NCBI GenBank assembly: GCA_005773635.1
Contig: SXHN01000009.1
Location: 1-64,000 of the forward strand
DNA from: Actinomycetota bacterium
GTDB taxonomy: Bacteria > Actinomycetota > Acidimicrobiia > IMCC26256 > PALSA-610
Direction: 5' to 3'
DNA: 64,000 nucleotides
In this document: positions 26,623 to 37,098 of the stretch, piece after piece
Layout of the letters: every line of letters starts with the position of its first letter
Numbering within the stretch: the stretch's first letter is position 1
Notes under the pieces: generated by a model
Seen by the model: only the letters and a program-made list of their open reading frames with translations
Told to the model about the DNA's origin: nothing
Database searches by the model: none
Program-made: the position numbers and the translations under genes

Positions 26623-28610
26623 CAGATTGCCCTCGTCCACATATACGCGAGCAGCATCACCGCGCCGGCCACGATGGCCAACGCGTAGTTGCGAACTAAC
26701 CCGGTCTGCATTCGGCGTAAACCATCACCGGCTTCCTTCACCGATCTCCCAATGCCGTTCACGGCACCGTCGATAGTCTTGCGGTCGACACCTTCAGCCA
26801 AAAACGTCGCGAACTTTGTCGCCGGGCCACTCACGAACTTCGCCAAGCCAATGTCGAGGAAGTATGCGTTTTCGAGTACTCGACTGAACGCGCCAAGACG
26901 GGACTCCATAGGGTCGACGCCATCGTCGGGCAATCCCCGTTGGTACATCGCCCGCCCGATCACGATGCCGATGATGCCAACGACAACTGCGCCGACTGAG
27001 AGCATGAAACCCGAGCTGAACGAGTCGATATGAATTTCTGGCGCACCCTCGAGCGACGGTTCCAACCAATGGGTCAAGAACTCAAGATTGGGCTGCGTAA
27101 ACGGTAACGACAAGAAACCGCCGACGATTGAAAGCCCACTCAACACCACGAGCGGAAGCACCATGGTGGTGGGAGATTCGTGAGGTTCGTGCGCATGGTC
27201 GGGTTCGGTCGCGTGTCCGTCTTCGCCATGGGCGGGTACGCGGAACCGCTCGTTGCCGTAAAACACAAGCCACACTTGACGGGTCATATAGAACGCTGTG
27301 AGCAACGCCGCCAGCATCCCAACGGCCCACAGAGCCTTGCCGGATACTCCTCCGCTAAAGAATGCCTTGGCAAGGATTTCGTCTTTCGACCAGAATCCCG
27401 CGAACGGCGGCACGCCCGCGATGGCCAGCCAGCCGAAGATGAACGTGAATCCAGTGATCGGCATGAACTTCTTCAGGCCGCCCATGCGGCGCATGTCTTG
27501 CTCGTGGTGCATGCCGTGGATGACTGACCCGGAACCCAAAAACAACAACGCCTTGAAGAATGCGTGCGTGACCATGTGGAACAAGCCGGCGCTGTAGGCG
27601 CCAACCCCCAAGGCCAAGAACATGTACCCCAATTGACTCAGCGTGGAGTAAGCGAGCACCCGTTTGATGTCGTTCTGACGAATCGCGACGGTAGCCGCGC
27701 CAAGCGCGGTGATTGCACCGACCCATGCCACGACGGTTCCCGCTTGGAGGCCCTCACCGAGATTCGAGAGATCGAAAAACGCGTGCGAGCGGCTGACCAA
27801 GAACACACCCGCGGTCACCATCGTGGCCGCGTGGATAAGGGCTGAAACTGGAGTGGGGCCCTCCATTGCATCGGGCAGCCAAATGTGCAACGGCACTTGC
27901 GCGCTTTTGCCCATCGCGCCGACAAAGAGCAACAAGGCAATCGCGGTCACGGTGCCATGCGAAATGTCACCGAGTTCGGATGCTCGCCCGAAGTGCACAT
28001 AGTCGAGTGTGCCGAACTTCGAAAAGATCAGAAACATCGCCAGCATGAAACCGAAATCGCCGACCCGGTTCGTGACAAAGGCTTTCTTGCCCGCAACCGC
28101 AGCAGAGTTCTTCTCAAACCAAAACGAGATGAGCAGGTATGAGCACAGACCCACGCCTTCCCAGCCCAAGAACGTCATCAGGAAGTTCGAGCCGAGCACC
28201 AATATGAGCATCGATGCCGCAAACAAGTTGAGGTACGCGAAGAATCGAGAAAAACGCGGGTCGCCGTGCATGTACCCGATGGAATACAGGTGGATGAGCG
28301 CGCCGATCCCGGTGACGAACAGCATCATCGTGACCGACAACGGATCGACGAGGAAGCCGAAGCTCACCGAGAAATCGCCAGTACCCGCGAACCACTTCCA
28401 CAGGTTGTACACGTGGTGGCGTTCTTCGCCAGGCTGCGACTGCAGTGCGAAGAAAGTGATCACCGACCACACGAAGCTCAGGCTGATTGTGCCGGTAGCA
28501 ATCCAGCCTGCCTTCGGTTCGCCGATGCGCTTGCCAAACAGCAGCAGAACAACGGCCCCGAGCGCGGGCGATGCCGGGACAACCCATACAAGGTCTAAGA
28601 AGCGTTGCAT
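26622..28610 (-). CDS. nuoL: Complex I subunit NuoL (14-gene operon)
   Basis: A 662-residue NuoL with the C-terminal lateral helix region. Motifs are LGWEGVGLCSYLLISFWFEK, VPLHIWLPDAMEGPTPVSAL and RVLAYSTLSQLGYMFLALG. A short His/Glu-rich loop (HAHEPHE) lies at the place where the other NuoL has its much longer His-rich insertion. It overlaps nuoM by one base and follows nuoK by 1 nt. Confidence 0.96.
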   Translation of the reverse strand: MQRFLDLVWVVPASPALGAVVLLLFGKRIGEPKAGWIATGTISLSFVWSVITFFALQSQPGEERHHVYNLWKWFAGTGDFSVSFGFLVDPLSVTMMLFVTGIGALIHLYSIGYMHGDPRFSRFFAYLNLFAASMLILVLGSNFLMTFLGWEGVGLCSYLLISFWFEKNSAAVAGKKAFVTNRVGDFGFMLAMFLIFSKFGTLDYVHFGRASELGDISHGTVTAIALLLFVGAMGKSAQVPLHIWLPDAMEGPTPVSALIHAATMVTAGVFLVSRSHAFFDLSNLGEGLQAGTVVAWVGAITALGAATVAIRQNDIKRVLAYSTLSQLGYMFLALGVGAYSAGLFHMVTHAFFKALLFLGSGSVIHGMHHEQDMRRMGGLKKFMPITGFTFIFGWLAIAGVPPFAGFWSKDEILAKAFFSGGVSGKALWAVGMLAALLTAFYMTRQVWLVFYGNERFRVPAHGEDGHATEPDHAHEPHESPTTMVLPLVVLSGLSIVGGFLSLPFTQPNLEFLTHWLEPSLEGAPEIHIDSFSSGFMLSVGAVVVGIIGIVIGRAMYQRGLPDDGVDPMESRLGAFSRVLENAYFLDIGLAKFVSGPATKFATFLAEGVDRKTIDGAVNGIGRSVKEAGDGLRRMQTGLVRNYALAIVAGAVMLLAYMWTRAI

Positions 28611-28611
28611 C

Positions 28612-28938
28612 TCAGCCCTTCATCAAATCGATGTCGTCGGCGGTAACGCCCTGGCGACGGCGGAAAATAGCCACGATGATTGCAAGACCTACTGCGACTT
28701 CAGCGGCAGCGACGATCAGCGTGAAGAACACTGCGGCCTGGCCGGCAGAGTCGTCGAGTGCCTTAGCGAATGTGACGAATGTGAGGTTCACTGCGTTCAG
28801 CATGAGTTCCACACACATAAACATCACAATGGTGTTGCGGCGCAACAGCATGCCAGTCGCGCCGATCGTGAACATGACCGCCGCGAGGATGAAATAGTGT
28901 TGGGCGCCGATTTCGAACGCTGAAACTGCCAGCATCAC
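28612..28938 (-). CDS. nuoK: Complex I subunit NuoK (14-gene operon)
   Basis: A 108-residue three-helix subunit; conserved Glu in [17 protein letters not shown] and [17 protein letters not shown]. The start overlaps the end of nuoJ by 4 nt. The C-terminal DDIDLMKG resembles the DDVNVLKG end of the other NuoK, a sign of shared descent. Confidence 0.96.
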   Translation of the reverse strand: MMLAVSAFEIGAQHYFILAAVMFTIGATGMLLRRNTIVMFMCVELMLNAVNLTFVTFAKALDDSAGQAAVFFTLIVAAAEVAVGLAIIVAIFRRRQGVTADDIDLMKG

Positions 28939-29525
28939 GCGGCGACCTCCTCACGACTTGGGCGCGAACTTCTCCGGGCCAATACCACCGAGCCAATGAC
29001 CGCAATCACCAACAGTGCCGCGGTGACTTGAAATTGCCAAGCGAACTGCGTGAACAACGTACGGGCCATTGGGCGGATGTTGTCGACGTCGCCAGTTGCG
29101 CCAGCTTCCTCGATTCCTCTGCGACTTGCAGTTCGTGCGCCCAGTTGCCAATTCGTGACCGTCATACCAATGAGGGCAACCAACGTGCAGGCACCGAGGA
29201 CGGCACCACCAATGCGCTGATATTTGCGGTCGTCGGCGGCAAGCATTTCTTGGCGGTCGATGCCAAGCAGCATGATGACAAATAGAAACAGCACCACGAT
29301 CGCACTCGCATACACAATTACCTGGACAATGGCCACCATTGGTGCGCTCAGCGTGAGGAAGAACACTGCGATGACGATCATTGTGGCCACCAAGAACAGC
29401 GCCGAATGGACCGGGTTGCGCGAGATCACCACGCCGATCGCACCGGCCAACGCTAGAGCAGCAAGCGCGTAAAACAGCACGGCGTTGACATGAAACGACT
29501 CCGTTGCGGCAAGCATCGCGTGCAT
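28935..29525 (-). CDS. nuoJ: Complex I subunit NuoJ (14-gene operon)
   Basis: A 196-residue five-helix subunit with the helix-3 signature [22 protein letters not shown] loop of about 30 residues between helices 4 and 5 makes it longer than the other copy. It ends with a basic [13 protein letters not shown] tail. The ATG touches the nuoI stop (one-base overlap). Confidence 0.96.
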   Translation of the reverse strand: MHAMLAATESFHVNAVLFYALAALALAGAIGVVISRNPVHSALFLVATMIVIAVFFLTLSAPMVAIVQVIVYASAIVVLFLFVIMLLGIDRQEMLAADDRKYQRIGGAVLGACTLVALIGMTVTNWQLGARTASRRGIEEAGATGDVDNIRPMARTLFTQFAWQFQVTAALLVIAVIGSVVLARRSSRPSREEVAA

Positions 29526-30172
29526 TAGTGATGCCCTCCCGCGTGCAGGTCGGGGCCGACAGTTGGTGCCGGAGTGTCGACATCGGCGGTTTGACCGACC
29601 TCAGGAGACCGCACGCCAAAGCCAAGTTCGCCCGACCAGTTCACACGATCTTCGTAGGCGGCTTGGCCCGACGACGACGTCGCGCGCATCCACGCGGACG
29701 TGTGATCGTCTTCACCGCCAGCCCAGTGCTCCCACGGCATGCGCTGCGCGCGCCCTTGGTCGTCGACCACAAGTTCGGCTTTGGTGTAGATGGCGTCCTG
29801 GCGATTCGAAAAGCTGAACTCGAACAGCTTCGACTCGGTGATGGCTTGTGTGGGGCACGCCTCGACGCACAAATCACAGTGGATGCAGCGTAAATAATTG
29901 ATCTCGTACACGAAACCAAACCGTTCGCCGGGGCTCACCGGGGCATCAGGTGGATTATCGGCACCTCGCACGTAGATGCACTTGGCCGGGCACACGCCCG
30001 CGCACAGTTCGCAGCCGATGCACTTCTCCATGCCGTCTTCGTACCGGTTCAGCACATGGCGGCCGTGGAAACGCTCTGGTTTCGGGCGCTTCTCGTCGGG
30101 GTACAGCGTCGTGACGCGTTTGGCTTTCCCCGTCTCGCGGATGACGACGCCGAAACCCTTCATGAAACCCAT
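29525..30172 (-). CDS. nuoI: Complex I subunit NuoI, 2x[4Fe-4S] (14-gene operon)
   Basis: A 215-residue subunit with clusters N6a and N6b in CIGCELCAGVCPAKC and CIHCDLCVEACPTQA. It starts MGFMKGFGVVIRETGKAKRV and has a C-terminal extension of about 50 residues beyond the ferredoxin fold, ending in a His-containing tail. It shares a one-base overlap with nuoH. Confidence 0.96.
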   Translation of the reverse strand: MGFMKGFGVVIRETGKAKRVTTLYPDEKRPKPERFHGRHVLNRYEDGMEKCIGCELCAGVCPAKCIYVRGADNPPDAPVSPGERFGFVYEINYLRCIHCDLCVEACPTQAITESKLFEFSFSNRQDAIYTKAELVVDDQGRAQRMPWEHWAGGEDDHTSAWMRATSSSGQAAYEDRVNWSGELGFGVRSPEVGQTADVDTPAPTVGPDLHAGGHH

Positions 30173-31380
30173 TAGCGAAACTCCTCTACCGTCTCACCGG
30201 GTTTGGGGACACACAGCATCAATACGCCATACAACACAAGGCAAGCCGTGGCTGCCAGCCCAACGGTGGTGTAACGGTTCCAACCATTTTTCTTGGCGAG
30301 TTCGAGCGCGATTTCGAACATGATCCACAAGATTGCTGCCTCAATCAAATACTTCCAGCAAAAGGCCATCAGCTTGTCGTAGCGCATCCGTGGGGTAGCG
30401 GCGCGCAGCCACACCGTGCCGTAGGTGAGTGCGATCGTTTTGATCATGAACCAGAAGATGGGCATAAGCCACACGTTGATGAAGTTGTCGGCGTCGATGA
30501 ATCCCAACGAAGGTCCGCTCGGACCACCCAAAAACAGCGTCGTTGCGATCGCGCACATCGTGATCACATTCATGAATTCGGCGAGAAAAAAGATGGCAAA
30601 ACGAATTCCCGAGTACTCGGTAATGAATCCGCCCACAAGCTCTTGTTCAGCTTCCACAAGATCGAAGGGTGGATGATTCGTTTCCGCAAGTGCCGCAATG
30701 ATGAAAATGAAAAACGCGCCGAAGGCGGGGACCAGGTTCCAACCTTCGTAGAACGATCGCCAGTTTTCCCATGCTTGGAGCGACGCGATTTCACGGGTCG
30801 AGAGCGTGCCGGTGTGGATAAGTGCCCCGAGAATTCCAAGACCGAAGGCGGCTTCATACGACAACAGCTGCGCGGATGCGCGCACTGAACCAAGCAGCGG
30901 GTACTTCGAACCACTCGACCAGCCTGCGAGCATCACTCCGTATACGCCGATACCAGAACACGCCAACACGAACATGGCACCGAACGGCAGATCTACAACT
31001 TGAAGCGATGTAGTGCGCCCGAGAATCGTTACTTCGCCGCCGATCGGCACCACACAAAACATCAAGAACGCGGGCATGATCGACAGGTACGGCGCTAAAC
31101 GAAATACGCCACGGTGAGCACTACTCGGAATGGTCTGTTCCTTGAAGAACAACTTGATGCCGTCGGCCAGAGTTTGCAAGATACCGAATGGGCCAGCTTT
31201 CGCCGGGCCGACCCGGTTTTGCATGTCGGCAATCCATTTACGCATGCCCCATATGTAGAGCATGACGCCAACCAACAAGAGCACGAATGCCACAAGCACT
31301 TTGATGATGACAACGACCGACGATGTCAACAAGTCGCCGTCCGCGAAGAGCGCCTTGGCGGCACCGAACAGGACGTTCAC
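30172..31380 (-). CDS. nuoH: Complex I subunit NuoH (14-gene operon)
   Basis: A 402-residue quinone-tunnel subunit, with MQNRVGPAKAGPFGILQTLA, SYEAAFGLGILGALI and FDLVEAEQELVGGFITEYSG in the usual places. It has two extra C-terminal helices compared with the 353-residue copy, as in other actinobacterial NuoH. It overlaps nuoG by 4 nt. Confidence 0.96.
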   Translation of the reverse strand: MNVLFGAAKALFADGDLLTSSVVVIIKVLVAFVLLLVGVMLYIWGMRKWIADMQNRVGPAKAGPFGILQTLADGIKLFFKEQTIPSSAHRGVFRLAPYLSIMPAFLMFCVVPIGGEVTILGRTTSLQVVDLPFGAMFVLACSGIGVYGVMLAGWSSGSKYPLLGSVRASAQLLSYEAAFGLGILGALIHTGTLSTREIASLQAWENWRSFYEGWNLVPAFGAFFIFIIAALAETNHPPFDLVEAEQELVGGFITEYSGIRFAIFFLAEFMNVITMCAIATTLFLGGPSGPSLGFIDADNFINVWLMPIFWFMIKTIALTYGTVWLRAATPRMRYDKLMAFCWKYLIEAAILWIMFEIALELAKKNGWNRYTTVGLAATACLVLYGVLMLCVPKPGETVEEFR

Positions 31381-33980
31381 CGGATTGTCTCCACGCGTAC
31401 ATCGTTTACCACTGCCGCCGCATCGATGAGCGCATTCGCTGCGTTACCTGAGCCCGCAGCGAGCTGCGCGACCCCCGGCTGCAAGCCCTTGATCGCTTGC
31501 ACCACGATGTTGAAGGCGCCGTTCGCCGAGGCGACATGCACTTCGGTGCCGTTCGGCACCCCGAGGCGTTGAAGATCGGCGGCTGCAACCAACAATTTAG
31601 GTACGGTTCGCAGCCCGACCAGCGATGGAGACTCACTCACCGCGCTGCCGTGGTCGTAGAGAGAAACCGAACCGATCAGGCGCAGCGCGTAAGCGTCGCG
31701 CCCTGGTAGATCGACCCGCACAGAACCACCGTCCCAACGCAACAGAGCAAAGGCATCTTGCGTGTTCCCGTTCTCAGGCACCGACTCCACGGTGATCTCC
31801 GCTTCCACCTTGATTGGCTCCCACGAGACGCCGTCGGGGCCGTCGAGTGTGAGGCCCAAGCCTTTGCGCAATTGCACTTCCGCGTGGTGCTGCGCCACCG
31901 GAATACGCACTCCATCGCGCGCTGAACGAAACAGCTGCGCAGACCCACCAGCTAGCGCCGGTGCGACACTCACCAACTCGTTGGTGACTTCATCGACGGT
32001 TTCCAAGTCGAAATCGTGACCCAGACGAAACGCAAGCTCGCTGGCGATACGCCAGTCGTCCATTGCAAGGCCGTCGGGCGACACCTTTTGGTTCACTCGT
32101 TGTATTCGGCCCTCAAGATTGGTGATCGTTCCAGACTTTTCGCCGAACATCGTGGCGGGAAGCACAACCTTGGCGCGTTGTGTGGACTCGTTGTGAAACC
32201 CATCGATCGCAATCACAGTCGGGACGGCGCGCACGGCAGCCTCGGCAAGAGCCCGGTCGGGGAAATCGGCGATTGGATCAGCGCCAATGAGTACCAAGGC
32301 CTTGATCTTTCCTTCGAGGGCGGCGCGCAACATTGCTTCGGTGTCGAGACCCGGAGCTTCTGGGATCGCCGACCACTTCGCCGCAACAGCATCGCGGTAT
32401 TCGATGGTGACGCGGCCTGGAAGAATGCCGGGCGCTAGACCAGCCTCGAGGGCGCCGTGCACATTGCCGCGCCGCAACGCCGAAAGAAATTTCACGTTCG
32501 GAAGTTGGGCCAGTGCGGCAACGGCTTGCACTGTGGCGTCACTACGTTCCGCGAGGTTGGCGCGACCTAACACCACAACGATCGTGCCGGCTCGGGCTTT
32601 CATCGTGGCTGCTGCCGCAGCTATCACTCCATCACTGGAAGCGCCATTGACTGCTGCGACCAGCTGTTCGGCCCGGGCGCCCTGTTCTCCTGGCGCGGCG
32701 GCCAACGCATGCGTTACCTCGCTCGAGAGCCCGTGGGGCGCACACGAAAAATCGATCAACGGCACCCTGAGGTCGAGCGCGGCGCGGCGCAACCGAAGAT
32801 GCAGCACCGGCAGCGCCTCTTTGAGGTCGGGAGCTAACAACACAATCGCGGCGGCCGAATCGCATTCGGCAATCGATGCTCGCTCCACGCCGAGGATCAG
32901 TTCGGCGGGTAGACCGTCACCAAGTTGGGCATCGACATTATCGGTGCCGAGCACGCCTTTGGCGAGCCGCGACCAGGCATACGCGTCTTCGTTGGTGCCG
33001 CGGGCACCGCCGATAAACCCGATTGATTCCGCACCGTGGAGATCGCGAGCGGATCGCAACGCGTCCGCCGCAGCATCCAAGGCTTGCGGCCACGAAGCAA
33101 TGGCCCCATTGAGCAGCGGCTCACGAATGCGGTCGTCGCTGTGCACGTACTCAAAGCCATAACGGCCTTTGTCGCACAACCAGCCATGATTGACGGCGTT
33201 GCTATCGATCCCAAGCAATCGCACCAGTCGATTTGAAGAACTCTGCAACGCGCCCCGGCATTGCACCGAACACTGTGTGCAACTGGTTTCGACAGTCGCA
33301 AGATCCCACGGGCGGGCGCGGAATCGATACGGCTTTGCCGTGAGCGCGCCGACCGGACAGATCTGCACCACGTTGCCGGAGAAATACGAGGCAAACGGAT
33401 GATTCGGATGATTCAGCACCTGTGTGTGACCGCCGCGGTCAACAAACGAAATCAGCGGATCACCGGCGATTTCGTCAGCGAACCGTGTACAACGCGCGCA
33501 CTGGATGCAGCGCTCCCGATCAAGCAAGACAACGTTGCTAATTGGAATCGGCTTTTCAAAATGTCGCTTCTCCTCCACGAAACGGCTTTCACCAGGACCA
33601 AATGCAAGCGTTGTGTCCTGCAGTGGGCACTCACCGCCGCGATCACATACTGGGCAGTCGAGTGGGTGGTTCACGAGTAAGAACTCAAGAATGTCATCTT
33701 GGGCCTGCTTGACCGCCGGAGTCTCGGTGTGACACACCATCCCTTCGGCAACCGGCATCGTGCATGCCGGAGGAAGCCCGCGTATGCCGTCCACTTCCAC
33801 AAGGCACATGCGACACATGCCAACTGGTTTCATGCGCTCATGCCAACAGAAACGCGGAATGTACACGCCGTTTTCCTGGGCGACTTTGATCAGCATCTCA
33901 CCGGGTATTGCCTCGACGGTATTGCCGTCGATGGTTACTGAAACGGTGGTCTTGGTCGATTGCGGCTCCGTTGTCGTCAC
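31377..33980 (-). CDS. nuoG: Complex I subunit NuoG (NADH module)
   Basis: An 867-residue iron-sulfur subunit. The [2Fe-2S] site is in GVYIPRFCWHERMKPVGMCR, then HPLDCPVCDRGGECPLQD (His-ligated cluster N5) and CIQCARCTRFADE. CTQCSVQC with a later WLCDKGR forms a fourth C-x2-C-x3-C...C site, the N7 cluster found only in some bacteria. The rest is a molybdopterin-oxidoreductase-like domain. The start is set at GTG 33978-33980, overlapping the nuoF stop (GTGA); the longer open frame from 34001 is less likely. Confidence 0.95.
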   Translation of the reverse strand: MTTTEPQSTKTTVSVTIDGNTVEAIPGEMLIKVAQENGVYIPRFCWHERMKPVGMCRMCLVEVDGIRGLPPACTMPVAEGMVCHTETPAVKQAQDDILEFLLVNHPLDCPVCDRGGECPLQDTTLAFGPGESRFVEEKRHFEKPIPISNVVLLDRERCIQCARCTRFADEIAGDPLISFVDRGGHTQVLNHPNHPFASYFSGNVVQICPVGALTAKPYRFRARPWDLATVETSCTQCSVQCRGALQSSSNRLVRLLGIDSNAVNHGWLCDKGRYGFEYVHSDDRIREPLLNGAIASWPQALDAAADALRSARDLHGAESIGFIGGARGTNEDAYAWSRLAKGVLGTDNVDAQLGDGLPAELILGVERASIAECDSAAAIVLLAPDLKEALPVLHLRLRRAALDLRVPLIDFSCAPHGLSSEVTHALAAAPGEQGARAEQLVAAVNGASSDGVIAAAAATMKARAGTIVVVLGRANLAERSDATVQAVAALAQLPNVKFLSALRRGNVHGALEAGLAPGILPGRVTIEYRDAVAAKWSAIPEAPGLDTEAMLRAALEGKIKALVLIGADPIADFPDRALAEAAVRAVPTVIAIDGFHNESTQRAKVVLPATMFGEKSGTITNLEGRIQRVNQKVSPDGLAMDDWRIASELAFRLGHDFDLETVDEVTNELVSVAPALAGGSAQLFRSARDGVRIPVAQHHAEVQLRKGLGLTLDGPDGVSWEPIKVEAEITVESVPENGNTQDAFALLRWDGGSVRVDLPGRDAYALRLIGSVSLYDHGSAVSESPSLVGLRTVPKLLVAAADLQRLGVPNGTEVHVASANGAFNIVVQAIKGLQPGVAQLAAGSGNAANALIDAAAVVNDVRVETIR

Positions 33981-35314
33981 GCTGGCACTCCCGCGGCACA
34001 CGCAGCCTCGACCTCAGCGCGGAAATACTTTTGCAAACTTGCGATCGCGCTCACAGGCGACGGCCCAAGTGGGCAAATCGTGGTCTGTGTAAACGGCGCC
34101 TTCATCACGTCCGGCGAGATGCCCGCGGAGATGTCGAGCAGCGCGTCCATATCGTTCGGACGACCTTGTCCGTGGCTCATTCGGTATAACACTTTTTCGA
34201 GCCAGCCCGAACCTTCACGGCATGGCGTGCATTTGCCGCAACTTTCGTGCGCGTAGAACTTCGCCAGCCTCCACGCAACTAAGAGCGGATCGGTGTCTTC
34301 GTCGTACACCATGATCGCGCCCGAGCCAAGTGTGGTGCCGAGCTTTGCCGAAATGTCATCGATGTCGTAGACCTGATCGAGGTGTTCGTCAGAAGCGATG
34401 AGCCACTGGAACGATGCTCCGCCCGGCAAGAAAAACTTGAGTTGCTTGTCGCCGCGGATACCGCCTGCGATCCCGAAGATGATGTCACGCAACGTCATGC
34501 CAAATTCGAGTTCGTATACGCCGGGATTGTTGACGTGGCCGCTAATCGCCGCGAGCCGCGTGCCCGTTGAACGATTAACACCGAGGTTCGCGTACTGCGC
34601 ACCACCCATCTTGAGAATGTGGGGAATCGTGCAAACGGTCTCAACGTTGTTGACCACGGTTGGTTCTGAATACAGCCCGACATGGATCGGAAGCGGGGGC
34701 TTAATGCGCGGCATTCCGCGCTTGCCCTCAAGGCTTTCGATTAACGCGGACTCTTCACCGCAGATGTAGGCACCCGCACCTCGATGCACAACGATTTCGA
34801 CATCAAAACCGGAGCCAAGAATGTTGCTGCCCACGTATCCCGCAGCGCGGGCATCGTGCACGGCTTGTTCGATCCGGTCAGCGCCAAGTGCAAATTCGCC
34901 ACGCAAATAGATGAAAGCACGGTGGCTGCCGATGCGATAGGCCTCAATGCACACGCCTTCAATGAGAGCGTGAGGGTCGCCTTCAATGAGCAAGCGATCT
35001 TTGAATGTTGATGGTTCGCCTTCGTCGCCGTTGATCACCAAATGCCGCGGCAAGCCATTGTCGGGCAACGATTCCCACTTAATAGCGGTCGGAAAGTTCG
35101 CGCCGCCACGGCCGCGCAAGCCTGAGGCTTTGACTTCGTCGTGAATCCACTGAACATCCGCGCGGCGCAGCACTTCTTTCCATATTTCATAGGCACCATC
35201 TGAGGTCGCACGCTCAAAGGTGTGCGCATCGTCGGGAAACTCGCGCACCCTGCGCGAAACAATGAGAGTCTCTCGCACCTCTTTGCGGGCTGGGGTCTCG
35301 ACTGCTTCACTCAT
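33977..35314 (-). CDS. nuoF: Complex I subunit NuoF, NADH-oxidising (NADH module)
   Basis: A 445-residue flavoprotein that accepts hydride from NADH. GLRGRGGANFPTAIKWE is the NADH/FMN-binding loop, NGDEGEPSTFKDR the FMN site and ESCGKCTPCREG with the later TICPLG cysteine the N3 [4Fe-4S] ligands. It overlaps nuoE by 4 nt. No counterpart exists in the 11-gene operon. Confidence 0.97.
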   Translation of the reverse strand: MSEAVETPARKEVRETLIVSRRVREFPDDAHTFERATSDGAYEIWKEVLRRADVQWIHDEVKASGLRGRGGANFPTAIKWESLPDNGLPRHLVINGDEGEPSTFKDRLLIEGDPHALIEGVCIEAYRIGSHRAFIYLRGEFALGADRIEQAVHDARAAGYVGSNILGSGFDVEIVVHRGAGAYICGEESALIESLEGKRGMPRIKPPLPIHVGLYSEPTVVNNVETVCTIPHILKMGGAQYANLGVNRSTGTRLAAISGHVNNPGVYELEFGMTLRDIIFGIAGGIRGDKQLKFFLPGGASFQWLIASDEHLDQVYDIDDISAKLGTTLGSGAIMVYDEDTDPLLVAWRLAKFYAHESCGKCTPCREGSGWLEKVLYRMSHGQGRPNDMDALLDISAGISPDVMKAPFTQTTICPLGPSPVSAIASLQKYFRAEVEAACAAGVPA

Positions 35315-35802
35315 GCGTGCACCGCTCCGCCACTTACACCACGCGCCACAAGGCGACCAGCTTTGTAATCCTCAACAACCTGCTCGGCAGATTCCGGTGT
35401 GAGGTGTTCGTGGTATTCGTAGTTCACTTGCATTGAAGGCGCGTTTCCGCAGGCAGCAAGGCACTCGACTTCTTCCACGAACACGTCGTTGTCGTTGGCG
35501 TACTTGTGTTCAAGGTGTTCCAACACTTCGGGGCCGCCGACAACCAGGCACGTAACGTTGGTGCACACCGACACTACGAAATTGCCGCACGGACGCCGTT
35601 TGTACATCGTGTAAAACGAGCACACACCTTGCACGTCGGCTGCGGTGGTGTCGCAATAGTCAGCAATTTCGTCCATTGCGTCAAGACTCAACCAACCATC
35701 TTGGTCTTGGGCTAGATGCGCGAGCGGCAGGATCGCAGAATGCGCCTTCGGATACTGCGCAACGATTTCTACGGCACGCTTCTTGTTCGCTTCAGTAAAC
35801 AT
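35311..35802 (-). CDS. nuoE: Complex I subunit NuoE, [2Fe-2S] (NADH module)
   Basis: A 163-residue thioredoxin-fold subunit with cluster N1a; ligands in SVCTNVTC and in VECLAACGNAP. It is the standard length for the 24-kDa subunit. It lies 3 nt after nuoD and overlaps nuoF by 4 nt. Confidence 0.96.
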   Translation of the reverse strand: MFTEANKKRAVEIVAQYPKAHSAILPLAHLAQDQDGWLSLDAMDEIADYCDTTAADVQGVCSFYTMYKRRPCGNFVVSVCTNVTCLVVGGPEVLEHLEHKYANDNDVFVEEVECLAACGNAPSMQVNYEYHEHLTPESAEQVVEDYKAGRLVARGVSGGAVHA

Positions 35803-35805
35803 GAC

Positions 35806-37098
35806 TTAGCGATCCACCTCACCCATAATCGGGTCGATCGACGACACAATTGCCACCGCGTCAGCGACCAATGCGTTTTTCACCATTGGTCCCATCGCCT
35901 GCAAGTTGTAAAACGACGGCCCACGAATGTGCATGCGCACGGGCTTCGCGCCGCCATCGCTCACCATGTAGCAACCGATTTCACCGCGCGGGCTTTCCAC
36001 TTGCGCGTACGTCTCGCCAGCTGGAACTTTAAAGCCCTCGGTGAACAGTTTGAAATGATGAATCAGTGCTTCCATCGATTCGTCGATACGCGCACGCGGC
36101 GGCGGGGTTACCTTGCGATCTTGGCTCCGGTAGTCGCCCTTCGGCATCTTCGCCACGCATTGCTTCACGATCTTGATCGACTCGCGAATTTCTTCGAGGC
36201 GGATCTGGTATCGGTCGAACACGTCGCCGTTATCGGTGTAGATAATGTCGAAATCGATGTCTTCGTACGCGAGATACGGCTGCGCTTTTCGCAAATCCCA
36301 GGCGAATCCGGTGCTGCGCAGCACCGGGCCGGTAATCGAATGGGCAAGGCACTCTTCAGTGGTGATTGTGCCAACACCTACCGTGCGCTCGCGCCAGATT
36401 GGGTTTCCCGACAACAGCGTGTCGTAGCTATCGACGCCTACCGCCACTTTGTCGAGAGTCGCCAACGTTTCTGCCTGCCAATTATCTGGAAGGTCGGCGG
36501 CGACGCCACCCACGCGAATGAAGTTGTGATTCATCCGCAAGCCCGTAATGATCTCGAGCAGCCGCAGCGCTTCTTCGCGCTCGCGCCAGCCGTAGAGCAT
36601 CATGGACACGGCGCCGAGGTCCATCCCGTTTGTGGCCTGAAACAACAGGTGTGAAGTAATACGATTGAGTTCGACGAGCATCATGCGAATCCACGTTGCC
36701 CGCTCGGGAATTTCGAGACTGAGGAGTTGCTCGGCCGCGAGGCAGTACACCAACTCGTTGGACAGCGGCGATGCATAATCCATGCGGGTCACATTGGTGC
36801 AGCCCTGCACAAAGGTGAGTTCTTCACCCGTCTTTTCCATTCCGGTATGGAGGTACCCAATCACAGCTTTGGCGCGCACCACCTCTTCGGAATCCAGTTC
36901 CATCATGATGCGCAACACGCCATGAGTAGAAGGGTGTTGCGGACCCATGTTGATGATCATGGTGTCCCCGAGATCATCATCGGGCCAAGGCGCACCGGTC
37001 ATCACAATTTCTTTCGAGGAGCCGCGGAGCTCCTGTTGTGACTCGGCAGTTTGATACTGCAATCGCTGGGTTTCGGGGTCGTTGAGAAGTTCGCTCAT
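35806..37098 (-). CDS. nuoD: Complex I subunit NuoD, 49-kDa type (14-gene operon)
   Basis: A 430-residue quinone-site subunit from the ATG at 37096-37098, which overlaps the nuoC stop (ATGA). GPQHPSTHG holds His59; position 85 is Thr in GYLHTGMEK, as in many bacterial NuoD, while the 11-gene copy has Arg at the equivalent place. The C-terminus DPIMGEVDR is canonical. The upstream in-frame extension to 37176 lies within nuoC and is rejected. Confidence 0.96.
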   Translation of the reverse strand: MSELLNDPETQRLQYQTAESQQELRGSSKEIVMTGAPWPDDDLGDTMIINMGPQHPSTHGVLRIMMELDSEEVVRAKAVIGYLHTGMEKTGEELTFVQGCTNVTRMDYASPLSNELVYCLAAEQLLSLEIPERATWIRMMLVELNRITSHLLFQATNGMDLGAVSMMLYGWREREEALRLLEIITGLRMNHNFIRVGGVAADLPDNWQAETLATLDKVAVGVDSYDTLLSGNPIWRERTVGVGTITTEECLAHSITGPVLRSTGFAWDLRKAQPYLAYEDIDFDIIYTDNGDVFDRYQIRLEEIRESIKIVKQCVAKMPKGDYRSQDRKVTPPPRARIDESMEALIHHFKLFTEGFKVPAGETYAQVESPRGEIGCYMVSDGGAKPVRMHIRGPSFYNLQAMGPMVKNALVADAVAIVSSIDPIMGEVDR